In this document: piece after piece, positions 24,574 to 34,047 of the stretch
How positions within the stretch are numbered: the stretch's first letter is position 1
How the letters are laid out: each line of letters opens with the position of its first letter
NCBI RefSeq assembly: GCF_000425465.1
Contig: NZ_KE384381.1
Coordinates: 184,929-248,928 of the forward strand
From: Flavobacterium filum DSM 17961
GTDB taxonomy: Bacteria > Bacteroidota > Bacteroidia > Flavobacteriales > Flavobacteriaceae
DNA length: 64,000 nt
Direction: 5' to 3'
The notes under the pieces: model-generated
Database searches by the model: none
What the model was told of the DNA's origin: nothing
Seen by the model: the letters and a program-made list of their open reading frames with translations, nothing else
Translations under genes and position numbers: made by a program

Positions 24574-26838
24574 TTAGTAATTCAAATTCAACCCAACTCC
24601 AAATCCCATGTCGCTATCATAATGTGTTCTGATACTGAAATTTCTTTTTAAAATGTATTTTGCTTCAAGCATATATTCGGTGTCGGTATTAACCATAAAT
24701 CCCATTCGAAGTCGTTTTGAAACCGGAATATCTTCACGCATTAATTGTACTCTAACATTACCGTCTTGAAAAATTTCTGCTTGTGCCATCACTAACATAG
24801 GTAATGTATAATTAACTCCGGCACTTAAAACTGCTCTTCTATCTTTCGTATTTTCTTGCCCGAAGATGTTTTTTTCAACTTCATCGTTCATTTTTCTGTA
24901 TCGCCAGTCGAAACCAATAAAAGGCATCAACCATTGCATTTTTCCTATGTATCTTCCTAAATGGAATTCGGCTTCGTAGCCGTGCATATCGTGGTAGCCT
25001 AAACGCCATTCTGCACCTAAACTCCAACGTGTATTTTGTATCATGGCCATACCATCATTTCCATTGGTAGCAAAATCATTTTCAGCCATGATGTGAAAAG
25101 CTCGATCGTCTGCAAATAGCTTTCGTTCTGCTAATTTAGGATTGGGAATTAATGGGTTTGGCTCTTGGTTTTCATAAGTAAAAATTCTGCCCATACCTGC
25201 CATCATGTGATATAAAATGTGACAATGGAAAAACCAATCGCCTTCTACATTCGCATTAAATTCAATGACATTAGTTTCCATTGGCATTAAATCCATTACG
25301 TTTTTTAATGGAGCATATTGTTCCTGACCGTTAATGATTCTAAAATCGTGACCGTGCAGGTGCATAGGGTGTCGCATCATCGAATTGTTGTAAAGGGTAA
25401 TCCTGACATTTTCACCTTTTTTGATTAAAATTTTATCGGTTTCGGAAATTACTTTATTGTCTAAACTCCAAACATACCGATTCATATTTCCGGTTAATTC
25501 AAAACGAAGTTCTTTTACCGGAGCATCTTTAGGTAACGTTGTTTTTTCTGTAGATTTCAGCATGGCATAATTAAGTGTTGTAATTGTTGCCTTTTCATTA
25601 CCGTGGTTTTGTGTATGGTTGGAATGATCATTCATACTGTCGCTACTTTCTGTATTTTTCTTATTCCTGTCTTTTGCAGCATCCGTTATTTCCTGATACA
25701 TAACCGCATTCATATCCATTTGATTTAATGACATTTGCATTCCCATATCATTTAACTCTCCGTTCATTTTCATCATGTCGTTCATCATTTTCATTCCTTC
25801 AAAATATTTCAATTTTGGTAAAGGAGAAATTAATTGTTTGATACCACCACCAAGATATAAAGAGGCTGATTTAGTTCTGTCTTCGGCAGTAGCTAGAAAT
25901 TCATAAGAAGTGTTATCAGCAGGAATTGTCACTACGACATCATAGGTTTCTGATACTGCAATTAAAAGTCGATCAACTTCCACAGGCTCTACATCGTTAC
26001 CATCACTGGCAACTACAGTAATTTTTCCACCGGCATACGTTAGCCAAAAATAAGAGGACGCACCACCGTTTGCAATGCGAAGTCGTACTTTATCTCCACC
26101 TTTAAATTGGGTTAACTGACTTTCATTTTTACCATTAATGAGAAACTTTTCATAGTACACATCACTCACATCCATAGCGTTCATTCGTTTCCATTCGTTA
26201 CCAATTTTTGTTTTGAAGTGACCTTGTTTGATGGCTTCTGCATAACTTTGGGTAGAACCTTTTTTTATAGCAAACCAGTCGGAAGCATTGTGTAACATTC
26301 TGTGAACGTTTTCTGGTTTTAAATCCGTCCATTCACTTAAGATTACTGGAACGGTTGGTATATCGTCGATTCCTTTTCGGAATGTTTTATCATTTTCTTT
26401 TTTATTCATTATGAACATACCATACATCCCGATTTGTTCCTGTAAACCGGAATGACTATGATACCAATGTGTTCCGTTTTGAATTATAGGAAACGTGTAT
26501 TTATGAGTAGTTCCCGGTTCAATTGGCATTTGAGTGAGATGAGGCACACCATCTTCTTTATTGGGTAAAAATAGTCCGTGCCAGTGCAAAGAAGTGCTTT
26601 CCTTTAATTCGTTATGCACATAAATTTCAGCAATATCACCTTCAGTAAAAGTAAGCGTAGGCATGGGAATTTGACCATTTACCGCAATGGCTCTTTTTTC
26701 TTTTCCGGAAAAATTAACGATAGTATCCCTAACGTATAAATCGTATCGAACTATGTTTTGTGAAAACAGCGTTTGTGTAGCCAAAACAAGGATTAGTATC
26801 GGCAATAGTTTTTTGAAAAGCTTATTTTGATTATTCAT
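24574..26838 (-). CDS. Multicopper oxidase fused to a CopB-like C-terminal domain
   Basis: This 754-aa exported protein has a signal peptide (about residues 1-26). Three cupredoxin domains carry all copper motifs: HWHG at 85-88, HWYHSHSG at 124-131, then HPMHLHGHDF and HCHILYHMMAGM. A methionine-rich stretch lies near residues 345-380, as in CopA/PcoA copper oxidases. After about residue 560 a beta-strand-rich tail (WSLGAEWRLGYHDMHGYEAE and following) resembles the CopB/PcoB outer-membrane protein. It probably oxidizes Cu(I) to Cu(II) in the periplasm. Confidence 0.88.
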   Translation of the reverse strand: MNNQNKLFKKLLPILILVLATQTLFSQNIVRYDLYVRDTIVNFSGKEKRAIAVNGQIPMPTLTFTEGDIAEIYVHNELKESTSLHWHGLFLPNKEDGVPHLTQMPIEPGTTHKYTFPIIQNGTHWYHSHSGLQEQIGMYGMFIMNKKENDKTFRKGIDDIPTVPVILSEWTDLKPENVHRMLHNASDWFAIKKGSTQSYAEAIKQGHFKTKIGNEWKRMNAMDVSDVYYEKFLINGKNESQLTQFKGGDKVRLRIANGGASSYFWLTYAGGKITVVASDGNDVEPVEVDRLLIAVSETYDVVVTIPADNTSYEFLATAEDRTKSASLYLGGGIKQLISPLPKLKYFEGMKMMNDMMKMNGELNDMGMQMSLNQMDMNAVMYQEITDAAKDRNKKNTESSDSMNDHSNHTQNHGNEKATITTLNYAMLKSTEKTTLPKDAPVKELRFELTGNMNRYVWSLDNKVISETDKILIKKGENVRITLYNNSMMRHPMHLHGHDFRIINGQEQYAPLKNVMDLMPMETNVIEFNANVEGDWFFHCHILYHMMAGMGRIFTYENQEPNPLIPNPKLAERKLFADDRAFHIMAENDFATNGNDGMAMIQNTRWSLGAEWRLGYHDMHGYEAEFHLGRYIGKMQWLMPFIGFDWRYRKMNDEVEKNIFGQENTKDRRAVLSAGVNYTLPMLVMAQAEIFQDGNVRVQLMREDIPVSKRLRMGFMVNTDTEYMLEAKYILKRNFSIRTHYDSDMGFGVGLNLNY

Positions 26839-26879
26839 TTTAGTTAATTGTATTTTTCTTTAAATTTACTCTTACGATA

Positions 26880-27758
26880 TTATTTTTTTAATAACACTTC
26901 CCAATCAGCTATTTTATGGTTTAATAGTTCAATAGTTTTTTTCATTTTCTCCTTATCAGCTATCGAAATTGCTCTCTTTGCAGCTTCAATAGCTTTTGGG
27001 TAATCTTTATTTTCTGAGGCTAATTTTTGTCTCAAATTTGGATAATAGAAATTTTGTGGGTTTAATTTTTCAGCTTCCAAAAGCCATTCAATTGCTTGTT
27101 TATAATCTCTATTTGTGCTATAATAATAATTAGCTGCCTGAAATAATAAAGTAGCATCTTGTGTTTTGCCTTTAACAATATGTTGGTCTATTAATGCTAA
27201 TATAGTATCGTCCTCCTTACTCTTTATTGGTATTTTGACCATAGTATTTTCCCAAAATATTTTTAGAAATGCCTCTCCTTTGCTATTGATGTCATTTAAT
27301 TCAATTGTGAATGTTTCATAGAAGTTGGGACTTTTTTCTGTAGGGACTTTGAAACGCATCACGTCTTTTTTTTCATCATAGCCCGTTTCACCATGTAAAG
27401 TAGTATCTGTGTTAACAATTATCGTCCATTCATTAACTGATGGAATTGAGAATATTGAATAACTACCGACTTTTAATATACTTTTACCAAAGGAAATATC
27501 TTCGGAAGTGTTAATTACTGTGCAATCACTCGCACCTGTACGCCAAAGTTTATCGAAAGGTACTAATTCACCAAATATTTTTCGGCCTCTTACTAAAGGT
27601 CTGCTATATGCTATTTTTATTATTGCACTGCCCACTTCTTGATCAAATGATGAAGCTGGACTTGCTGATTTGGTTCTGATTTGAACTTTTTCTTGGGCAC
27701 CTATTAGTAACGATTGAAATAGCATAAAGCTTATAAAGATTATTTTTTTCATTTTCAT
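26880..27758 (-). CDS. DUF2911 domain protein with C-terminal TPR-like region
   Basis: This 292-aa exported protein has a signal peptide (about residues 1-22), a DUF2911 domain (about 25-190, with the typical KIAYSRPLVRGRKIFG segment) and a C-terminal helical repeat region (about 195-290) resembling TPRs. DUF2911 proteins are widespread in Bacteroidota with unknown function. It lies between the copper ATPase (7-bp gap) and the multicopper oxidase on the same strand, so a periplasmic role in the metal response is inferred only from context. Confidence 0.78.
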   Translation of the reverse strand: MKMKKIIFISFMLFQSLLIGAQEKVQIRTKSASPASSFDQEVGSAIIKIAYSRPLVRGRKIFGELVPFDKLWRTGASDCTVINTSEDISFGKSILKVGSYSIFSIPSVNEWTIIVNTDTTLHGETGYDEKKDVMRFKVPTEKSPNFYETFTIELNDINSKGEAFLKIFWENTMVKIPIKSKEDDTILALIDQHIVKGKTQDATLLFQAANYYYSTNRDYKQAIEWLLEAEKLNPQNFYYPNLRQKLASENKDYPKAIEAAKRAISIADKEKMKKTIELLNHKIADWEVLLKK

Positions 27759-27765
27759 TTTTTAT

Positions 27766-30303
27766 TTAAAGTTTTAAATTTCGTAATCGTAATGCATTCA
27801 CAATTACAGATACTGAGCTAAATGACATGGCTAGAGCTGCAATCATTGGAGATAATAAGATTCCGAAAGATGGGTATAAAACTCCTGCTGCAATTGGCAC
27901 ACCCAATACGTTATAGAAAAAAGCAAAGAATAAATTTTGCTTGATGTTTCTCATAACAGCATGACTCAAATTTTTAGCTTTTACGATGCCTTGTAAATCT
28001 CCTTTCACTAAAGTGATTTTGGCACTTTCAATAGCTACATCAGTTCCGGTTCCCATGGCAATTCCAATATCAGCTTGTGCTAATGCCGGAGCATCATTTA
28101 TACCATCGCCAGCCATGGCCACAATTTTGCCTTCTGCTTGTAATATTTTTATTTCTTTGAGTTTGTCTTCGGGTAAGCATCCGGCTTTGTATGATGCTAA
28201 CCCTAATTCATCAGCAACCGCTTTGGCTGTATTTTCATTATCCCCAGTTAGCATAATTACTTTTACACCTTGGCTCATTAATTCTTTAATGGCTGCTGTA
28301 CTTGATTCTTTAATCGCATCGAAGATTGATACAAAACCAATAGCAATGCCTTCAACTGCTATATAGGAAACTGTTTTTCCGAGTTTTTGTTCTGCAATAA
28401 TTTTGTTTTCTAAATCGTCAGAGACTGTTGCTTTGACTTGTTCCATTAGCTTTTTATTACCTAATGCTACTTTTTTATTGGTTACCGTTCCTGTAACTCC
28501 TTTTCCTGCAACGGCTTCAAAATCTTTAACTTCAATTAATGAAACAGTTTTTAGTTTAGCATAATTAACTACAGCCTGTGCTAATGGATGTTCACTATAT
28601 TGATTTAATGAAGCAATGCGTTGCAATAAATCTTCATCTTTGTTATCGGTTGAGTATATTTTTTCGACAGATGGTTTTCCTTCGGTGATAGTTCCTGTTT
28701 TATCTGTAATTAGAACGTTAACCTTATTCATATTTTCTAAAGCTTCGGCATTCTTTATCAAAACGCCCGATTGTGCTCCTTTACCAACACCCACCATTAC
28801 GGACATGGGAGTTGCCAAACCTAAAGCACAAGGACAAGCAATAATCAATACAGCAATGGCATTTATAAACCCATAAACCATAGCAGGTTCGGGACCAAAC
28901 TTAGCCCAAATGAAAAAAGTAATTATTGAAATAATCACCACTATTGGCACAAAATATTTGGCAATACTATCGGCCAATTTTTGAATTGGTGCCCTAGATC
29001 GAGAAGCATCGTTGACCATTTGCACGATTTGAGAAAGTAAAGTTTCTGAACCTACTTTTTCGGCAATCATTACAAAGGATTTGTTACCGTTTATAGTTCC
29101 TGCAATTACATTGTCATCTTTCTTTTTGTCCACTGGAATGGGTTCGCCTGTAATCATCGCTTCATCAATGCTACTTTCTCCATCGGTAATTTTGCCATCA
29201 ACTGGTATTTTGTCCCCGGGTTTTACGCGCAATAAATCCCCTTTTTTGATGTCGTGAATCGAAATTACTTTATCACTTCCATCAATTACTAAAATAGCTT
29301 CGGTAGGAGCGAGTTTTAGTAATTCCTTAATTGCTCCACTAGTTTGGCTGTGTGCTTTGGCTTCCATTAATTGTCCTAATAGAACCAATGTTAGAATTAC
29401 TGTTGTGGCTTCAAAATAAAGCAAGACTGTTCCGTGTTCTGTTTTGAATTCGTTTGGAAAAATGTTTGGAAAAAACATACCCACTAAACTAAACAAAAAG
29501 GCAACTCCGGTTCCTATACCGATAAGGGTAAACATATTCAAATTCCAAGTAATAATAGATTTGAAGGCACGAACAAAGAACATCCAACAGGCATAAAAAA
29601 CAACAGGAAGTGTAAGTATAAATTGTACCCAATTCCATTTTGTAGCATCCATTATTTTAAGTAACGGATTGTTTGGCATCATTTCTATCATTGCGATTGC
29701 AAAAATGGGAACTGTAAATACGACCGCTATTTTCATTTTTTTGACCAAATCTTTATAGGTCTTTTGATCTTCTGTGTCAGTTGGATTCATAGGCACTAAA
29801 TCCATTCCGCAAATAGGACAAGAACCTGGTGTTTCACTAATTACTTCTGGATGCATTGGACAAGTATATAGGGATTTGCTAAGAGTTAAATCCGGAGCTT
29901 TGACTAAATCCATTCCGCATACAGGACAGTCGCCTGCTTTGTCATACACTTTTTCGCCTTCACAATGCATTGGACAATAATATTTGCCATTAGCATTAAC
30001 AGCGATTTTGATTTCTTTTTTATCGCTGTGGGAATGCGTAGAGCAACAAGATTTTACAGTATTTTCATTTGAGGTTGCTTGTTGTAACATTTTATCATTG
30101 GCTATTTCTATGGTGTATTTTCCAACGGCAGATAATGCTTCTTGCAACTGTGTTATTGGAATGTGTTTTTCCATTGTTATAGTAGCTATGGATGGGTTTA
30201 AGGAAACTTTTGCTTCAACGCCATCAATAGCATTCAATGTTTTTTCGACTTTAGAACGACAGCCATTGCAAGTCATTCCGGTAATGGTATAGGTATGTGT
30301 CAT
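27766..30303 (-). CDS. copA: Copper-translocating P1B-type ATPase
   Basis: This 845-aa inner-membrane pump exports Cu(I). The N-terminus carries an HMA domain (GMTCNGC, Cys12 and Cys15) and two small heavy-metal-binding domains of the C-P-M-H ... C-P-x-C-G-M-D-L-V kind. The core has the membrane metal site Cys490-Pro-Cys492, phosphorylation site Asp534 in DKTGT, and the hinge GDGINDAPA. The CPC motif supports copper or silver as substrate. It lies between the CusB-like adaptor and the DUF2911 gene on the same strand. Confidence 0.93.
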   Translation of the reverse strand: MTHTYTITGMTCNGCRSKVEKTLNAIDGVEAKVSLNPSIATITMEKHIPITQLQEALSAVGKYTIEIANDKMLQQATSNENTVKSCCSTHSHSDKKEIKIAVNANGKYYCPMHCEGEKVYDKAGDCPVCGMDLVKAPDLTLSKSLYTCPMHPEVISETPGSCPICGMDLVPMNPTDTEDQKTYKDLVKKMKIAVVFTVPIFAIAMIEMMPNNPLLKIMDATKWNWVQFILTLPVVFYACWMFFVRAFKSIITWNLNMFTLIGIGTGVAFLFSLVGMFFPNIFPNEFKTEHGTVLLYFEATTVILTLVLLGQLMEAKAHSQTSGAIKELLKLAPTEAILVIDGSDKVISIHDIKKGDLLRVKPGDKIPVDGKITDGESSIDEAMITGEPIPVDKKKDDNVIAGTINGNKSFVMIAEKVGSETLLSQIVQMVNDASRSRAPIQKLADSIAKYFVPIVVIISIITFFIWAKFGPEPAMVYGFINAIAVLIIACPCALGLATPMSVMVGVGKGAQSGVLIKNAEALENMNKVNVLITDKTGTITEGKPSVEKIYSTDNKDEDLLQRIASLNQYSEHPLAQAVVNYAKLKTVSLIEVKDFEAVAGKGVTGTVTNKKVALGNKKLMEQVKATVSDDLENKIIAEQKLGKTVSYIAVEGIAIGFVSIFDAIKESSTAAIKELMSQGVKVIMLTGDNENTAKAVADELGLASYKAGCLPEDKLKEIKILQAEGKIVAMAGDGINDAPALAQADIGIAMGTGTDVAIESAKITLVKGDLQGIVKAKNLSHAVMRNIKQNLFFAFFYNVLGVPIAAGVLYPSFGILLSPMIAALAMSFSSVSVIVNALRLRNLKL

Positions 30304-30323
30304 AATTTTTTAGTTTTTAAATA

Positions 30324-31544
30324 TTACATTTTCATCCCTTCCATTGGGTCACTTCCTTTTCGGAATTTATATTCGCTGTTTATGGCATAAGCCCCTGTAA
30401 TAACGACTTTTTTGGCAGGATCTATTTCAGATTTGATTTCTATCATTCCATTGGTTTCTATTCCAGTTTCTACCATTACGTTTTCAAATACTCCCGGTCT
30501 TTTTTCAACCCAAATATAGGAAGCGTTTTCTTCCCTTATAACTGCATCAACAGGGATATACAATCCTTTCAGATTAGATTGTGTTAATTTTGCCATCGCT
30601 TGCATCCCAGGTTTTAATTGCAAATTTGGATTTGGTATTTCCAATCGAATTAAAAGCAGACGAGTATCTGGATTTATTTCTGGATTGATAAAAGAGACTT
30701 GTGCATTTATGGTTTTATCAGGAAAATCGGTAAATGTAATTTGGGCTTTTTGTCCTATTTTTAGATTTTTAGCATAGTTTACGTTGACTTGTGTTTCTAG
30801 CCAAAGACTGTTTAAATCAGCTAATTTAATGATACTAGAACCTTCCATTGCATAACTGCCTTCCGTGGTACTTATTTCCGATATTGTTCCACTGGTAGTG
30901 CTATAAAAAATGGTATAAGGAGAAACTTCCTTAATGGTTTTTAAACTTTCAATCTGGGCATTGGTTAGACCAAAGAACAACAGTTTTTGTTTTGCTGCAT
31001 TGAGCATATTTTGGGCATTTTTTCCAAAATCGCCAGGCATTGCCAGTTGTTTGTATGCCGTGAAATAATCCTGTTTGGCAATGGCAATATCTTCGCTATA
31101 CAATTGATATACGGCTTGGTTTTTAGCCACATAATCACCAACGGTCTTGAAATACAACTTTTCAATTCTTCCCATTGCTCTTGAAGAAATGGTTTTGATT
31201 TTCTCTTGATTAATTGTCAGGACTCCCGTATAATTTTGCTCTAAACTGCTTTGGGTTTCTGAAATAGTTTGGGTAGTGATATTTCCCAGCTGTATTTGCT
31301 GTTTACTCAAACTTATTTCGTTTGTCTCTGTATCATCTTGTCTTATTGGTGTTAATTCCATATGGCAAATGGGGCATTTTCCGGGTTTGTCTTCCTTAAC
31401 TTGTGGATCCATAGAGCAAGTGTAAAATGTTGTTGCTGCACTCTTATTGTGTTTGCTATGGTCTTCTTTGTCTTTAGTATTACAAGCCACCATTACCATA
31501 AATAGTATTGATAGTACACTTATTTTTTTTATTGTCTTCATCAT
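30324..31544 (-). CDS. RND efflux periplasmic adaptor, CusB-like (first copy)
   Basis: This 406-aa lipoprotein (Cys near residue 21 after a hydrophobic leader) joins a small heavy-metal-binding domain (Y-T-C-S-M-D-P ... C-P-I-C-H-M-E-L; note His where Gly is usual) to a membrane-fusion-protein body with lipoyl-like and beta-barrel domains. It should link the inner-membrane pump to the TolC channel. Its start overlaps the stop of the second adaptor gene. Two adaptors in series could form a heteromeric collar or serve different pumps. Confidence 0.85.
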   Translation of the reverse strand: MMKTIKKISVLSILFMVMVACNTKDKEDHSKHNKSAATTFYTCSMDPQVKEDKPGKCPICHMELTPIRQDDTETNEISLSKQQIQLGNITTQTISETQSSLEQNYTGVLTINQEKIKTISSRAMGRIEKLYFKTVGDYVAKNQAVYQLYSEDIAIAKQDYFTAYKQLAMPGDFGKNAQNMLNAAKQKLLFFGLTNAQIESLKTIKEVSPYTIFYSTTSGTISEISTTEGSYAMEGSSIIKLADLNSLWLETQVNVNYAKNLKIGQKAQITFTDFPDKTINAQVSFINPEINPDTRLLLIRLEIPNPNLQLKPGMQAMAKLTQSNLKGLYIPVDAVIREENASYIWVEKRPGVFENVMVETGIETNGMIEIKSEIDPAKKVVITGAYAINSEYKFRKGSDPMEGMKM

Positions 31545-32791
31545 TATTCGGTTTTAATAAAGCTTTCGCTGTCAATTAAATATTGTGCGTTTTTGGCAAT
31601 GGTGTCTTTTACTGAAATACCCTCCATAATTTGGATAAAATCATCTATTTCAATTCCGGTTTTTATTGAAGATGCCTTAAAGCCATTGTCCATTTTCAAG
31701 AAAACTATTTTTTTGTTTCCAATGCTTACCATTGACTGTTTTTGTATCCAAATTCCTTTTATTGCATTTGTTTTAACAACACCTTGCAATCGCAAACCAA
31801 TTGGTAATTTGAATTTATTGTTATTTAAATAAACTCGAATTCTATTGGTTTTATCGGCTGGATTTAATTGTGTTTCAACAAAATTTATTTTTGCATCCAT
31901 AAATTCACCTTTGTCAAGTTCGGAAGTAATTCTGATGGATTGATTGGCTTTGATTAGACTATTGTATCCTTGGATAACATTGAATATTCCCCATACTTTA
32001 TCCGTATTTAATAGTTTAAAAATGACCTCTCCCTTTTTTATATAACTCCCTTCTTTAACATTCAAAACTTCAGTGTTGTTACTAGCACTTTGCATCACAG
32101 GATTAGTTGTATTATCCATCGTTGCTGTTCCTTCAATAATACCAGAAGCTGGACTATAAATGGTTATTAGTGGGTTAACTTTTTTGGAATTAGACAGCGC
32201 ATTTATTTGATTTTCAGTCATTCCATAAAGCAACAATTTTTGTCTGGAGGCATTAATAATCGAAGGATTTTCAGCATCATTAGTTATCATATAAATGAAG
32301 TTTTGTTGTTCCGTCAGTAATTCTGGGCTGTATAAATCAAATAGTTTTTGTCCTTTATTTACTTTTTGATATTTATAATTGACATACATTCGTTCGATTC
32401 TTCCGCTCATTCGAGCTGCAATGTTTACAGATGAATTGGGATCATATCCCACAATTCCTGGTAAATTTATTTCACTGCTTAAGGTGGTGTCTATTGCCGT
32501 TGTCGTTTGATAATTACCTACAATAAAATTGTCGGTAGGTTTTATAAGATTGTCGATTGAATTGTCGTCAACGGGATTGTTTTCTGTTACTTTTTTTACC
32601 AAATTCATTCCACAAATGGGACAATTTCCAGGTTTATCTCTAATGATTTCCGGGTGCATCGAACAAGTGTAAACTTCGTTTTGATGCCCCATTTCTGAAT
32701 GATTATCTGATTTTTTGGCAAAGAAATAGATTGCAATTCCAATAATGGAAATTACAATAAGAGCTAAACCATACTTTATATACTTGTTCAT
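31544..32791 (-). CDS. RND efflux periplasmic adaptor, CusB-like (second copy)
   Basis: This 415-aa protein has an N-terminal membrane anchor (about residues 6-24), a small heavy-metal-binding domain (YTCSMHPEI...CPICGMNLVKK) and an HlyD/CusB body (about 100-410). It differs clearly from its neighbour in sequence, so the two are not a recent duplication. The gene lies 2 bp after the TolC-type gene and overlaps the next adaptor by one base, consistent with one long operon. Confidence 0.85.
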   Translation of the reverse strand: MNKYIKYGLALIVISIIGIAIYFFAKKSDNHSEMGHQNEVYTCSMHPEIIRDKPGNCPICGMNLVKKVTENNPVDDNSIDNLIKPTDNFIVGNYQTTTAIDTTLSSEINLPGIVGYDPNSSVNIAARMSGRIERMYVNYKYQKVNKGQKLFDLYSPELLTEQQNFIYMITNDAENPSIINASRQKLLLYGMTENQINALSNSKKVNPLITIYSPASGIIEGTATMDNTTNPVMQSASNNTEVLNVKEGSYIKKGEVIFKLLNTDKVWGIFNVIQGYNSLIKANQSIRITSELDKGEFMDAKINFVETQLNPADKTNRIRVYLNNNKFKLPIGLRLQGVVKTNAIKGIWIQKQSMVSIGNKKIVFLKMDNGFKASSIKTGIEIDDFIQIMEGISVKDTIAKNAQYLIDSESFIKTE

Positions 32792-32793
32792 AA

Positions 32794-34047
32794 TTATTTG
32801 GTTTCTAATTGTTTTTCAATTTCTACTTGTGCTGCCAAAATACTTTGTAATTTGTCCAAGGCATCAATTTGAGCCATATTTAATGCTTCCCAAGCATCGA
32901 GAGTGGCAAATAAATCACCAGTATTATTTTGCCAAGCCAAAATTGCAGTTTCATAATTTTTTTTCAAGGCAGGAATGATGCTTTTTTGTGCAATCTCGTA
33001 TTGCTTTTTTAAAGCGGTCAATTCATTGTTCATACCCGAAATCATTCCTGTGGCTTCATTCAAAATCATTTGTTTTTGCCAGTTCAGACTTTCATTTTTA
33101 ATTTTAAAACTATTGATGTTGGCTTTATTCATTTTGGTTGACCAAGGCATAGGAATAGTAACCATTCCCAACAAGGAGAACTGTTGAGGTTGTGTTCCAA
33201 AAGCAAACATATGGTCGTATTTTATACCAAACTCGGGTAATAATTTTGTTTTTTCGGCTGCAATTTTGAGTTGATTTATTTCCATCGTTTTTTCGATGGC
33301 TTGTACATCGCTTCGGTTTTTAGAAAGAGAAGTTGTATCTGATATGGCCAAATTAAAATCTTTTATTTCGTAAGTTTCATCAATTTCAAATTTGGTGTTT
33401 TTATCTCTTGCCATCAAGGTGTTTAGCATAATTCGCTTTTGGGAAATGTCATTTTGCAACATTAGAATCATACTTTCTAATGCGCTGTATTGCGATTTTG
33501 CTTTGTAATAAGTAGGCAATTTATCCATATTATACTGGTAGCGTATTTCCATACTTTTAATCATATAATCTAAAAGCAACAAATTATCATCGGCTATTTT
33601 TATTTTTTTATTTAAAACCAACCATTGATAATAATTTGTTTTTGCCAATGCTTTCAATTGATTAACTGTATAGTTTTTGTTTTCCTTTTCGACCGATGAC
33701 ATTGCATTCATAAGATTAAAATCAGCTTTTAACTTGGATGCATTGGGTATCATTTGCGTAACACCCAACATATAGTTTCCCATACCAGGGTTCATTTCAT
33801 TTGCTTTCCACATTTTGGTATTGTAGGGTGTCATAAAAAAACCGGTTTCTACTTGAGGGGGCATCCAGCTTTTGGCTCCTTTTGCTGCAGCATCCATACT
33901 TTGAATTTCGGCATCATAAATTTTCAATTGTGGATTATTTGTTTTGATGGTATTCAATACATTATCCAAGGAAAGTGTTTGGGCAGCCAAATTTGTGGCG
34001 CTTAAAATCAAACAACTTAGGACTATATAAAATTTATTCTTTAACAT
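32794..34047 (-). CDS. TolC-family outer membrane channel (CusC-like)
   Basis: This 417-aa protein has a signal peptide (about residues 1-22) and the two-repeat helical pattern of TolC family proteins, with long alpha-helical stretches and short beta segments. It should form the outer-membrane duct of the CusABC-type copper/silver efflux system. The gene overlaps the end of the C-terminal pump half by 14 bp. Confidence 0.85.
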   Translation of the reverse strand: MLKNKFYIVLSCLILSATNLAAQTLSLDNVLNTIKTNNPQLKIYDAEIQSMDAAAKGAKSWMPPQVETGFFMTPYNTKMWKANEMNPGMGNYMLGVTQMIPNASKLKADFNLMNAMSSVEKENKNYTVNQLKALAKTNYYQWLVLNKKIKIADDNLLLLDYMIKSMEIRYQYNMDKLPTYYKAKSQYSALESMILMLQNDISQKRIMLNTLMARDKNTKFEIDETYEIKDFNLAISDTTSLSKNRSDVQAIEKTMEINQLKIAAEKTKLLPEFGIKYDHMFAFGTQPQQFSLLGMVTIPMPWSTKMNKANINSFKIKNESLNWQKQMILNEATGMISGMNNELTALKKQYEIAQKSIIPALKKNYETAILAWQNNTGDLFATLDAWEALNMAQIDALDKLQSILAAQVEIEKQLETK

